DNA of 64,000 bases from Hyphomicrobium_A sp963724945 (GTDB lineage: Bacteria > Pseudomonadota > Alphaproteobacteria > Rhizobiales > Hyphomicrobiaceae): positions 620,001 to 684,000 of the forward strand of contig CAVRWL010000003.1 of assembly GCA_963724945.1 (NCBI GenBank). The letters are read 5' to 3'. The translations under genes and the position numbers were made by a program. Below the pieces are notes generated by a model that saw only the letters and a list, made by a program, of their open reading frames with translations, had not been told where the DNA came from and did no database searches. Positions 35,944 to 44,039 of this stretch are shown here, piece after piece (the first letter of the stretch is position 1; each line of letters opens with the position of its first letter).

Positions 35944-36588
35944 ATGCGAAGTCGATTCTCGAGGGCAACAGGCGGCGCCGGCAAAGCGGCGGAGAAGAGG
36001 CCCGTCAGCCGGCCGGCGGGTGCGGGCGAGACGCGGCTTGCGCCCGATCCGTTCACGGCGGTGCTGCCGGCGCTCGCGGCTCTAGGCGCCATCGCCTCGA
36101 TCGCGGCCATCAACTGGACCGGAGAGGAGCGCACGCCCGACCGCGCCAAGTCGAAGCGCAAGGCGGGCACCGCGCTGCGCGATCTGGAGACTTGTTGCCT
36201 CGGCCTGCAGGAGATCTTCCGCCGTTTTCAGCGCAATCCCAAGCTGTTCGCGGGCGAAGGACCGCCGGCCTCCTCGCCCTTGAAGTTCGGGGTGCACGGG
36301 CCGCGCGTCGGCACGGATGCTGCGCGCCTCTTCCAGCAGCTCATCAACGACGTCGCCTCCATGCTGGTGCTCGCCTCGCAGAACGCCTTCGACGTGATGA
36401 GCGCGGTGGAGGACGGAGAGGTCAACGCGCCCGAGCCGTTGTTCTTCGGCTTCGGCGAGCAGCAGGAGCGCTTGAACAAGCTGATCCAGTCGCGCGCCAC
36501 CTTGAAGGTATCGGTCGACACCGGCGCGCAGGTGGCGCTGCGCTTGACCGAGCTTGTGCGCGAATTGAAGAAGCACCGCACCGAGTAG
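35944..36588 (+). CDS. Conserved hypothetical protein with one hydrophobic segment
   Basis: A 214-aa protein that I do not recognise. After a basic N terminus comes one hydrophobic stretch (VLPALAALGAIASIAAINW, residues about 44-62), perhaps a membrane anchor, and then a helical soluble part with DLETCCLGLQEIFRRFQRN, a segment rich in Phe/Gln/Leu, and an ending LTELVRELKKHRTE. Codon use is like that of its neighbours. It is followed by sdhB after 118 bases on the same strand. The start could also be GTG at 35941. Confidence 0.6.
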   Translation: MRSRFSRATGGAGKAAEKRPVSRPAGAGETRLAPDPFTAVLPALAALGAIASIAAINWTGEERTPDRAKSKRKAGTALRDLETCCLGLQEIFRRFQRNPKLFAGEGPPASSPLKFGVHGPRVGTDAARLFQQLINDVASMLVLASQNAFDVMSAVEDGEVNAPEPLFFGFGEQQERLNKLIQSRATLKVSVDTGAQVALRLTELVRELKKHRTE

Positions 36589-36706
36589 AGCCGCCGCGCG
36601 CGGCGAAGCCCGCCCACATGCGGACGTTGACAGCACCCCGCGCTCAAGCTTCAAGTGGGGCGCTCGCGCCCTCGCCGGCCACACATGCTAGGAAAGCTCG
36701 CGCTCC

Positions 36707-37486
36707 ATGGTCGAATTCTCGCTGCCTCGAAATTCCAGGGTCGAAAAAGGCAAGGTGTGGAACGAGCCTGCCGGCGACGGCGCCTGGAAGGAGTTCCGCA
36801 TCTATCGCTGGAATCCCGATGCCGATGCGAACCCGCGCCTCGACACCTATTGGATCGACGCCGACCATTGTGGTCCGATGGTGCTCGACGCGCTCATCAA
36901 GATCAAAAACGAGATCGACGCCACGCTGACCTTCCGCCGCTCCTGCCGCGAAGGCATCTGCGGCTCGTGCTCCATGAACATCGACGGCACCAACACGCTC
37001 GCCTGCCTCAAGGGCTACGCCGAGATCAGCGGCGCGGTGAAGATTTATCCACTGCCACACATGCACGTCGTCAAGGACCTCGTGCCCGACATGACGAACT
37101 TCTACGCGCAGCACCGGCTGATCGAGCCGTGGCTCAAGACCGACACCCCGGCGCCGCCCAAGGAGTGGCGCCAGTCGCATGCCGATCGCGAGAAGCTCGA
37201 CGGGCTTTACGAGTGCATCCTGTGCGCCTGCTGCTCCACGTCCTGCCCCAGCTATTGGTGGAACGAGGACCGCTATCTCGGTCCAGCCGCGCTGCTGCAG
37301 GCCTACCGCTGGGTGCAGGATTCGCGCGACGAGGCGACGGGAGAGCGGCTCGACACGCTCGAGGACCCGTTCCGGCTCTATCGCTGCCACACCATTCTGA
37401 ACTGCACCAAGGCCTGCCCCAAGGGCCTCAATCCGGCCAAGGCCATCGCCGAGCTCAAGAAGCTGATGGTGGAGCGGCGCGTCTAG
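36707..37486 (+). CDS. sdhB: Succinate dehydrogenase iron-sulfur subunit
   Basis: The electron-transfer subunit of complex II, 259 aa. The [2Fe-2S] cysteines lie in SCREGICGSCSMNIDG with the later LAC, and the [4Fe-4S]/[3Fe-4S] ligands in CILCACCSTSCPSYWW and NCTKACPKGLNPAKAI, all intact. It is 12 kb from sdhCDA, between a hypothetical gene and a VOC gene, whereas sdhCDAB is normally one operon. Expression must therefore be coordinated from a separate promoter. Confidence 0.97.
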   Translation: MVEFSLPRNSRVEKGKVWNEPAGDGAWKEFRIYRWNPDADANPRLDTYWIDADHCGPMVLDALIKIKNEIDATLTFRRSCREGICGSCSMNIDGTNTLACLKGYAEISGAVKIYPLPHMHVVKDLVPDMTNFYAQHRLIEPWLKTDTPAPPKEWRQSHADREKLDGLYECILCACCSTSCPSYWWNEDRYLGPAALLQAYRWVQDSRDEATGERLDTLEDPFRLYRCHTILNCTKACPKGLNPAKAIAELKKLMVERRV

Positions 37487-37542
37487 CGGCCGTTTTGGCC
37501 TCAAGTCCCTAAGATGTCCCTGCCAGCGTAAAGGAGCCGCCC

Positions 37543-37926
37543 ATGCTCGATCATATCGGCTTTCCCGTCACCGATTTCATGCGCTCCAAGGCCTTCTACA
37601 CCCAGGCGCTCGCCCCGTTGGGCTACCGTATCGTAACGGAGGTCGCGCTTTCCGAGGACGGCGCGGACGGGTATGCGGGCTTCGGTGCGGAGCGGCCGCA
37701 TTTCTGGATCGGGACGGGCAAGCCGCTGCAAGGGCGGCTGCACGTGGCGTTTACCGCAAAGACGCGTGCCGATGTGCGGGCCTTCTACGAGGCTGCGCTC
37801 GCGGCCGGCGCATTGGACAACGGAGCGCCGGGCCTCAGGCCGCACTACCACGAGAACTACTATGGCGCGTTCGTGCTCGACCCCGATGGCCACAACATCG
37901 AGGCGGTGAACCACCTTCCGGAATAA
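37543..37926 (+). CDS. VOC family protein (glyoxalase/bleomycin-resistance fold)
   Basis: A 127-aa vicinal-oxygen-chelate fold protein. The N-terminal LDHIGFPVTDFMRSKAFY, the central HVAFTAKTRADVRAFYEAAL and the C-terminal GAFVLDPDGHNIEAV give the three metal-site positions typical of this family (His, His, Glu). It is close to alphaproteobacterial VOC proteins of unknown substrate. GGAGCC precedes the ATG. A hairpin follows. Confidence 0.85.
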   Translation: MLDHIGFPVTDFMRSKAFYTQALAPLGYRIVTEVALSEDGADGYAGFGAERPHFWIGTGKPLQGRLHVAFTAKTRADVRAFYEAALAAGALDNGAPGLRPHYHENYYGAFVLDPDGHNIEAVNHLPE

Positions 37927-37946
37927 ATAATTGATTTAGAAAGAGA

Positions 37947-37979
37947 AAGACCGGTGGTGCATTCGCTACCACCGGTCTT
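37947..37979 (-). terminator. Terminator hairpin between VOC gene and the H1-like gene
   Basis: The 12-bp stem AAGACCGGTGGT (37947-37958) / ACCACCGGTCTT (37968-37979) is followed on the minus strand by TTTCTCTTT, so it best terminates the H1-like gene; it may also stop the VOC transcript. Confidence 0.75.
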
Positions 37980-38060
37980 GAAAGGGGGGAAGGCTAGCGC
38001 TTCTGCTGCCTTCTGACGCTACTTGCGCCCGCGTATTTTGCGGCGCAACGCAGAACGCGC

Positions 38061-38216
38061 TTACGCAGCCCGACGCTTCTTGGCCGTCTTGCGGGCGGTC
38101 TTACGCACCGTCTTGCGGACCTTACGGGCGGTCTTGCGACCGGCCGGCTTGCGCTTGGCAGCGGCTTTGCGAGCCGGTGCCTTCTTGATCTTCCGTTTCA
38201 CTGCCCTCTTTGCCAT
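38061..38216 (-). CDS. Lys/Arg/Ala-rich histone H1-like small protein
   Basis: A 51-aa basic protein, below the usual gene-finder length. It begins MAKRAVKRKIKKAPARKAAA and continues with repeated (R/K)KTxRK units (RKTARKVRKTVRKTARKTAK). About half the residues are Lys or Arg, none is acidic and there is no hydrophobic core, like the tails of eukaryotic H1 and bacterial H1-like nucleoid proteins. It likely binds and compacts DNA. A terminator lies 80 bases downstream and an unusually AT-rich 290-base upstream region suggests a strong, separately controlled promoter. Confidence 0.8.
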   Translation of the reverse strand: MAKRAVKRKIKKAPARKAAAKRKPAGRKTARKVRKTVRKTARKTAKKRRAA

Positions 38217-38509
38217 TGTCTTCTCTCTTTCTGTTGTCTGTCTCTATCTCTCTCTTAGAGTTCGAATCAGCTCCGAACAAAAAAATGATGCGCAAGTTCG
38301 AAGATTTTGTTGACAGCAAATTGCAAATTATGCGTTGCCAAGAGACTATTCAATTGAATGTGTTGCGTGAAATCCTCAATTTCCTCATGTTTCGAATGCT
38401 CTGGATGATCGTCTGCACATCTCGCCTGCACTTGCGCGCGAAACTTCTGCACGCCAGATGATCAATCTCTTTTCGCGCAAATTTGCTTTGTCTCTCTTAA
38501 CGGCGCGCA
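38217..38509. other. AT-rich intergenic region upstream of the H1-like gene
   Basis: About 290 bases much richer in A and T than the rest of the window, with several TTCGAA words (about 38260, 38297, 38392) and pyrimidine-rich CTCTCT tracts next to the H1-like start. No frame here shows family features. It probably holds the H1-like promoter and possibly its own binding sites. Confidence 0.45.
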
Positions 38510-39085
38510 TCAAGCGGCTTTGACGACGCGTCGCTGCAGGTCGAGCACGGCCATCATGTAGCCAAAGCGATCCTCGACCGCCTCGGCGAGGAGTGAGAAA
38601 TAATTGGCGCCATCGGGCATGATCTCGCCGATCACCTCGCCGTATTCGAAACGCAGCTCGGCCTCGTATTTGCGGGCGATTGCGCGCATTTTGCCGTTCT
38701 CAGCCAAACAGCTCACGCACAAATGCTGGACGCCGCGATTGCGCGCTGCGCGGATCACGCGGCCCATGAGCTCGGTGCCGATACCCTGCTCCTGCAAGGG
38801 TTCCTCGACGGAAAATGCCGCCTCCGCCTCGCGTCCCCACAGGTCGCCGAGCTTCTTGAGCTCGGCTGCCGCACGCACCTCTTCGCCGTCGACATAGCCA
38901 TAGACAATGCCCCCCACCTCGGCCATGCGCGCGGCATAGTCCTCGATGAAAGCGTCCGAAACGCCGTGCGCAAAGCGCATGCGCCGGCTCGCCTTGTCCA
39001 ATCGCAACAAGTGGTCGCGGAACTTATCCGTCTCCGTCGGCCACAGCTTTCTGATGCTTCCTCCCAAGAACTGACGCTCGCTCAT
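38510..39085 (-). CDS. GNAT family N-acetyltransferase
   Basis: A 191-aa acetyltransferase of the GNAT fold. The acetyl-CoA loop is in EEPLQEQGIGTELMGRVIRAA, preceded by VYGYVDGEEVRAAAELKKL and followed by HLCVSCLAENGKMRAIARKY. The N terminus with LDKASRRMRFAHGVSD resembles the GNAT domains related to protein acetyltransferase Pat that lack the long synthetase part. The substrate is unknown. Its upstream region contains the second PhaR-like palindrome. Confidence 0.85.
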   Translation of the reverse strand: MSERQFLGGSIRKLWPTETDKFRDHLLRLDKASRRMRFAHGVSDAFIEDYAARMAEVGGIVYGYVDGEEVRAAAELKKLGDLWGREAEAAFSVEEPLQEQGIGTELMGRVIRAARNRGVQHLCVSCLAENGKMRAIARKYEAELRFEYGEVIGEIMPDGANYFSLLAEAVEDRFGYMMAVLDLQRRVVKAA

Positions 39086-39198
39086 GACGAGAACCTCCGT
39101 TCCTGGCCAATACTCACCGGCTCAATCCACCGGGCCTCCGGTGGCAACGAGCCCCGCCGCTCAGTGGCTGGCTTTTGGGGGCAAACAACGCCCCGGTC

Positions 39199-39213
39199 TT
39201 GTGCACTGCACAA
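39199..39213. promoter_or_regulatory. Second copy of the TTGTGCAGTGCACAA palindrome
   Basis: On the + strand it reads TTGTGCACTGCACAA, the exact reverse complement of the site at 19349-19363. It lies 114 bases upstream of the GNAT gene (minus strand) and 184 bases upstream of zapE (plus strand), so it may control either. Confidence 0.5.
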
Positions 39214-39396
39214 TATGCCATCGGCAAGGCGGAATTTCCAATCGCCGCAAAGAGCCGAGAGCGCTTAAAGCCCGCCCTGACAGGGATCGCGTGCCCAGCG
39301 AAGTGACATTCGGTCGCGGCGGGTTGCGTGCATCGGCTGCTTTTGGCCCAGTCGCCTCTGGCCGGCGGGGATTCTGGCCGGGATTCAAGGGCACCA

Positions 39397-40533
39397 ATGA
39401 GGGAACATCCGATTGAGCGCCTGCGCGCGCAGATCGCGGCGGGCGAGCTCGACCCGGATCCGGCGCAGCTGGCGGTCGTTGAGACGCTCGATGCGCTGGC
39501 GCGCGGCCTGCGGCAATGGCGGGGAGCGCGCGGGCGCCTATTGCCGTCCGTGCTCGGCCGCAAAGGGCTTGGCCCTCCGCGCGGCGTCTATATCCACGGG
39601 CCCGTGGGTCGCGGCAAGACGATGCTCATGGATCTGTTCTTCGAGGTCATCGATTTCGCGCCGAAGATGCGCAGCCACTTCCACGAGTTCTTGGCGGATG
39701 TGCACGAGCGCATTGGCAAGGCGCGCCATGGCGCCGGCGGCGACCCGATCCCCGCCGTCGCCGCGGCAATCGCGGAGGAGGCCCCGCTTCTGTGCTTCGA
39801 TGAGCTGCAGGTGACGGACATCGCCGACGCCATGATCCTCGGTCGCCTGTTCGAGCGGCTGTTTCAACGCGGCGTCGTCGTGGTGGCGACGTCCAATGCG
39901 CCCCCGCGTGCGCTCTACAAGGATGGGCTCAATCGCCAGCTCTTCCTTCCCTTCGTCGATCTCATCGAGACGCACATGCAGGTCGTGGCGCTCAACGCCG
40001 CCAAGGATTACCGGCTCGACAAGCTCGCCGGCCTGCCGCTCTATTTCACGCCCAACGGCGACGGAGCCAGGGCCGAGCTCGATCGGCATTGGGATCGGCT
40101 CACGGGGCGGCATCCGGGACGCGCGGAGGCGCTCGAGGTGAAAGGGCGCAAGGTGCGGGTGCCGGCGGCGTCGATGGGCGTTGCACGTTTCGCTTTTGCC
40201 GATCTGTGCGAGGCCCCGCTCGGCGCGCTCGACTATTTGCACATCGCGCACGCCTATCACACGGTGCTGATCGACGGCATCCCGGTGCTCACGGCTGAGC
40301 GGCGCAGCGCGGCGCGCCGCTTCGTCAACCTGATCGATACGCTCTATGACAACGGCGTCTGTCTCATCGCCTCGGCGGAAGCCGAACCCGCGAAGCTCTA
40401 TTCCGATGGGCCCGACGGCGAGATCTTCGCCCGCACCGCCTCGCGTCTCATGGAGATGCGCAGCGAGGCCTATCTGGCGAGCCGCCACGGGGCGGCAGGG
40501 GGCCGGGGCGCGAGCAACAATCAGAGTGCTTAA
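39397..40533 (+). CDS. zapE: Cell division protein ZapE (AFG1-like ATPase)
   Basis: A 378-aa P-loop ATPase related to mitochondrial AFG1/LACE1; ZapE acts at the division septum late in constriction. Walker A is GPVGRGKTMLMDLF, Walker B LLCFDELQVTD, and the sensor region VVVATSNAPP follows. The HFHEFLADVH and LYKDGLNRQLFLPFVDLIE segments are family hallmarks. Length matches ZapE (about 370-390 aa). The ATG at 39397 begins MREHPIERLRAQIAAGEL. In alphaproteobacteria it commonly neighbours mdh and sucCD, as here. Confidence 0.93.
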   Translation: MREHPIERLRAQIAAGELDPDPAQLAVVETLDALARGLRQWRGARGRLLPSVLGRKGLGPPRGVYIHGPVGRGKTMLMDLFFEVIDFAPKMRSHFHEFLADVHERIGKARHGAGGDPIPAVAAAIAEEAPLLCFDELQVTDIADAMILGRLFERLFQRGVVVVATSNAPPRALYKDGLNRQLFLPFVDLIETHMQVVALNAAKDYRLDKLAGLPLYFTPNGDGARAELDRHWDRLTGRHPGRAEALEVKGRKVRVPAASMGVARFAFADLCEAPLGALDYLHIAHAYHTVLIDGIPVLTAERRSAARRFVNLIDTLYDNGVCLIASAEAEPAKLYSDGPDGEIFARTASRLMEMRSEAYLASRHGAAGGRGASNNQSA

Positions 40534-40535
40534 AT

Positions 40536-41330
40536 TCAGTGCGAGCGGGGCCGCGCGCCGGCCTCGCCGATGCCGAAGGGCCAGCCCGCGGTGCCCTTGA
40601 TGGGGGCGGGTGCGCGCTCCCCGGCGCCCGTCGCGGCGAGCTGCGTTGCTCCGGGCCGCGGCCCGTAAAGCAGGGTCACGCCTTTGATGTCGCCGGGCTG
40701 CAGGCCAGCGTGGCGCTCGTCGTAACGGTAGGACATGAGCTCGCCTGCCGCGCTCGGGTGGTCGAGGCCGATGGCGTGGCCGATCTCGTGCGCAATCGTG
40801 TAGCGCAGGTCGTAGACGTCGAGGTTGCCGTTAAAGCCGATCTTCCAGGGCTCGCGCGGGTTCAAGCAGATGAGCGCGCGCCCGATCACCTTGGGCCCGG
40901 CGCCGGAGGGCTTGAGCGAGACGTTGGTGAACGCGCGCCCCACGGGATCCGCCTGCGCGCCGATCAGGATGTCGGCGGTCGCGGGGCTTGGTGCTTCCCG
41001 GAAGGTGAGGTTGGCGACCTGCTCCCACATGTGGAAAGCGGCCGCGACCTCGCGGCGGAACGCCGTGCCGCTGATCTTGGACGGCTGATAGGCCCGCTCC
41101 GGCGGCAGCATCTTGGCGCAGTTGCGCGCGCCCGGCGTGTTGGTCGGCTCGCGTACGAATGCATAAGTGACGGCGGCGGGCTCGCCGAAGCGCGGGCTCT
41201 GCCATTTGACCGATTGGTGCTCGAGATCGAGCAGCTGAAAGCCGAGGAAGGTCCCCGGCTCGCCCGCGATGGCTATTCCGGTCGAGGCAAGCGCGGCCAA
41301 TGCAACTAGTGAGATCGCTCTCACTCTCAT
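40536..41330 (-). CDS. Secreted matrixin-family metalloprotease
   Basis: A 264-aa exported zinc protease. A signal peptide (MRVRAISLVALAALASTGIA) leads to a matrixin-like catalytic domain with the full zinc motif HEIGHAIGLDH (HExxHxxGxxH) and a Met-turn in GELMSYRYD. No propeptide cysteine switch is visible, so latency control differs from animal MMPs. The C-terminal 50 residues are low-complexity. Such proteins occur sporadically in soil alphaproteobacteria. It ends two bases after the zapE stop (convergent). Confidence 0.85.
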   Translation of the reverse strand: MRVRAISLVALAALASTGIAIAGEPGTFLGFQLLDLEHQSVKWQSPRFGEPAAVTYAFVREPTNTPGARNCAKMLPPERAYQPSKISGTAFRREVAAAFHMWEQVANLTFREAPSPATADILIGAQADPVGRAFTNVSLKPSGAGPKVIGRALICLNPREPWKIGFNGNLDVYDLRYTIAHEIGHAIGLDHPSAAGELMSYRYDERHAGLQPGDIKGVTLLYGPRPGATQLAATGAGERAPAPIKGTAGWPFGIGEAGARPRSH

Positions 41331-41524
41331 CCCCCTCTATCCTCGCAGCGATGCGAGGCCCACCGATGTCTCCCGGCCCGAAGTTGGGCTTTTCCTGCTC
41401 AGAACGGTAGTCTAAACGTACTCGTGACGGAGTTGTGGCGAGGACACACTCACAGTCTTAACTCGCCTGTGGGGCTTCGCCGCAGCGAGCTTGCTTAATT
41501 TCCGGCAGAGGGAGCGAGGAACGC

Positions 41525-42503
41525 ATGGCGCGCACCAAGATCGCCTTGATCGGCGGGGGTATGATCGGCGGTACGCTGGCGCATCTCATCGGGTTGAAAG
41601 AGCTGGGCGATGTGGTGATTTTCGACATCGCCGACGGACTGCCGCAGGGCAAGGCGCTCGATATCTCGCAATCGGGCTCGGTCGAAGGCTTCGACTGTCA
41701 TATGCGGGGCACCAACGCCTACGCCGACATCGAGGGCGCCGACGTCTGCATCGTCACCGCCGGCGTGCCGCGCAAGCCGGGCATGAGCCGCGACGACCTC
41801 ATCGGCATCAACATCAAGGTCATGGAGCAGGTCGGCGCCGGCATCAAAAAATACGCGCCCACCGCCTTCGTCATCGTCATCACCAACCCGCTCGACGCCA
41901 TGGTGTGGGCCCTGCAGAAGGCTTCCGGGCTGCCGCGCAATATGGTGGTCGGCATGGCCGGCGTGCTCGACACCTCGCGCTTCCGCCACTTCCTCGCCTC
42001 CGAGCTCGGCATCTCCGTGGAGGACGTGTCCGCGTTCGTGCTCGGCGGCCACGGCGACGACATGGTGCCGCTGGTGCGCTACTCGACCATTGCCGGAATT
42101 CCGCTGCCTGACGTCGTGCGCATGGGCTGGATGCGTCAGGAGCGGCTCGACGAGATCGTCGAGCGCACGCGCAAAGGCGGGGGCGAGATCGTCGCGCTTC
42201 TGAAGACGGGCTCCGCCTACTATGCGCCCGCATCCTCCGCGCTCGAGATGATGGACAGCTATCTGAAGGACAAGAAGCGCATTCTTCCCTGCGCGGCCTA
42301 TCTCAACGGCGAGTACGGCGTCAAAGGCCTCTATGTCGGCGTGCCGGTGATCATCGGCGCCGGCGGTGCCGAGCGCATCGTCGAGATCGATCTCAACGCC
42401 AGCGAGCGCGGCATGTTCATCAAGTCGGTGGAGGCCGTGAAGGGCCTTGTCGACGCCTGCACCAAGATCGCCCCGCAGCTCGGCGCCAGGTCGTTCCGGG
42501 TGA
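41525..42503 (+). CDS. mdh: Malate dehydrogenase (stop codon lost, reads into sucC)
   Basis: NAD-dependent malate dehydrogenase of the LDH-like type. N-terminal IALIGGGMIGGTLAHLI binds NAD, catalytic residues are in GMAGVLDTSRFR and VLGGHGDDMVPLVRYS, and the protein ends with VKGLVDACTKIAPQLG. There is no stop in this frame and it runs on through an intergenic palindrome into sucC, giving an apparent 791-aa fusion. Removing one G of GGG at 42498-42500 would create TGA at the position given and a normal 325-aa enzyme. The feature is therefore ended there; this is inference. It starts the mdh-sucCD-sucAB-lpdA cluster. Confidence 0.9.
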
Positions 42504-42544
42504 GATTGAAGGTGACTGTTCTGAACCAGAAGCAGGAAGCTTGC

Positions 42545-42626
42545 GTGGGTCCCGGCCTTCGCCGGGATGACGTTGGTGGGTGGGCCCATGCCCCCCTCCG
42601 TCATCCCGCTGTAGAGCGGGACCCAC
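42545..42626. repeat. Dispersed palindromic repeat (GTCATCCCG type) between mdh and sucC
   Basis: The left arm starts GTGGGTCCCG (42545) and ends CGGGATGAC; the right arm starts GTCATCCCG (42600) and ends CGGGACCCAC (42626). Each arm is itself a hairpin and the two arms are inverted to each other. This type of repeat is abundant in alphaproteobacterial genomes. Confidence 0.8.
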
Positions 42627-42700
42627 CCGTCTCCGCGAGGCGGCGCGGGGTTGAGGGTCAGCGTGTGCTCTGCCGCGTGAGCTCGCCAAGGAGAGGTCGC

Positions 42701-43900
42701 ATGAACATCCACGAGTACCAGGCCAAGGAGCTGTTCCGCCAGTTCGGCGTGCCGACGCCCAAGGGCATGGCCGCTTTCTCCGCGCGCGAGGCGGGCGAGG
42801 CCGTGCAGCAGCTCGCCGGACCCGTCTACGTCGTCAAGGCGCAGATCCACGCCGGCGGGCGCGGCAAGGGCAAATTCAAGGAGGCGGAAGCCGGCGCCAA
42901 GGGCGGCGTGCGTGTCGCCAAGTCGCGCGATGAGGTGCGCACCTTCGCCGAGGAGATGCTCGGGCACACGCTTATCACCAAGCAGACCGGGCCCGACGGC
43001 CGCGTCGTCAACCGGCTCTATGTCGAGGAAGGCTGCGAGATCGCGCGCGAGCTTTATCTCTCCGCGCTCGTCGACCGCGGGACCTCACGCGTGGCCTTCA
43101 TCGCCAGCGAGGCGGGCGGCATGGACATCGAGGAGGTGGCGGCGGCGACGCCTGAGAAGATCGTCACCGTGACGATCGATCCGGCGACGGGCTACGTGCC
43201 CTACCACGGACGCAAGATCGCCTTCGCGCTCGGGCTCTCGGGCAAGCAGATCGCGGCCTGCGTCAAGCTGATCGGCGACCTCTACCGGCTGGTGCTCGAC
43301 AAGGACATGGCGCTGTTGGAGGTCAACCCGCTCGTCGTCACCAAGGACGGCGGCCTCATTTGCCTCGACGCCAAGATGAGCTTCGATTCCAACGCGCTCT
43401 ACCGCCACCCGGAGATCGTCGAGATGCGCGATCTCGCCGAGGAGGACCCGATGGAGGTCGAGGCCTCCAAGCACGACCTCTCCTACGTCAAGCTCGACGG
43501 CTCGATCGGCTGCATGGTCAACGGCGCCGGCCTCGCCATGGCGACCATGGACATCATCAAGCTCTACGGCGCGGAGCCTGCGAACTTCCTCGACGTGGGC
43601 GGCGGTGCGTCGAAGGAGAAGGTGCAGGCGGCGTTCAAGATCATTCTGTCGGACCCGGCCGTGCGCGGCATCCTGGTCAACATCTTCGGCGGCATCATGC
43701 GTTGCGACATCATCGCGGAGGGGGTGGTCGCGGCCGCGCGCGAGATGGCGATCACCGTTCCCCTCGTCGTGCGGCTCGAAGGCACCAACGTCGAGCTGGG
43801 CAAGACGATCCTCGAGAAAAGCGGGCTCACGATCGTGCCCGCCGACGACCTGGCCGACGCCGCGGAGAAGATCACCAAGGCGGTCAAGCAGGCGGCCTGA
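42701..43900 (+). CDS. sucC: Succinyl-CoA synthetase beta subunit (ADP-forming)
   Basis: The ATP-grasp subunit that converts succinyl-CoA to succinate with ATP synthesis. The 399-aa protein has NIHEYQAKELFRQFGVPTPKG at the N terminus, VKAQIHAGGRGKGKFK for nucleotide binding and GGIMRCDIIAEGV near the C terminus. The ATG at 42701 has a strong AAGGAGAGG site directly upstream, so it is translated from its own start even though the frame is open from mdh. It is followed by sucD after 139 bases. Confidence 0.96.
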   Translation: MNIHEYQAKELFRQFGVPTPKGMAAFSAREAGEAVQQLAGPVYVVKAQIHAGGRGKGKFKEAEAGAKGGVRVAKSRDEVRTFAEEMLGHTLITKQTGPDGRVVNRLYVEEGCEIARELYLSALVDRGTSRVAFIASEAGGMDIEEVAAATPEKIVTVTIDPATGYVPYHGRKIAFALGLSGKQIAACVKLIGDLYRLVLDKDMALLEVNPLVVTKDGGLICLDAKMSFDSNALYRHPEIVEMRDLAEEDPMEVEASKHDLSYVKLDGSIGCMVNGAGLAMATMDIIKLYGAEPANFLDVGGGASKEKVQAAFKIILSDPAVRGILVNIFGGIMRCDIIAEGVVAAAREMAITVPLVVRLEGTNVELGKTILEKSGLTIVPADDLADAAEKITKAVKQAA

Positions 43901-44039
43901 CCCGCGGCTCGAGCACCGGAGCCCTCCGCGCAAGTGTCGGCGCGGCATGCCACTTTTCGCGGCCGCCACGCATTCTCCGGCTTGATGCAGCGCAGCAAAA
44001 GCCTCTAGAGTGGGCGCTGCAGGGGCAGCGGGCGGCACC

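Noticed and set aside
35085..36170. Long Nudix ORF of 361 residues
   Set aside because: The first 225 residues are antisense to GC-rich intergenic DNA and the next gene; the Nudix domain starts at 35495.
38250..38280. tRNA T-arm-like word gttcgaatc
   Set aside because: No acceptor or anticodon arms can be formed around it.
38210..38461. Small ORFs of 83 and 61 residues in the AT-rich region
   Set aside because: No ribosome site, no family features, and the region is better explained as the upstream control region of the H1-like gene.
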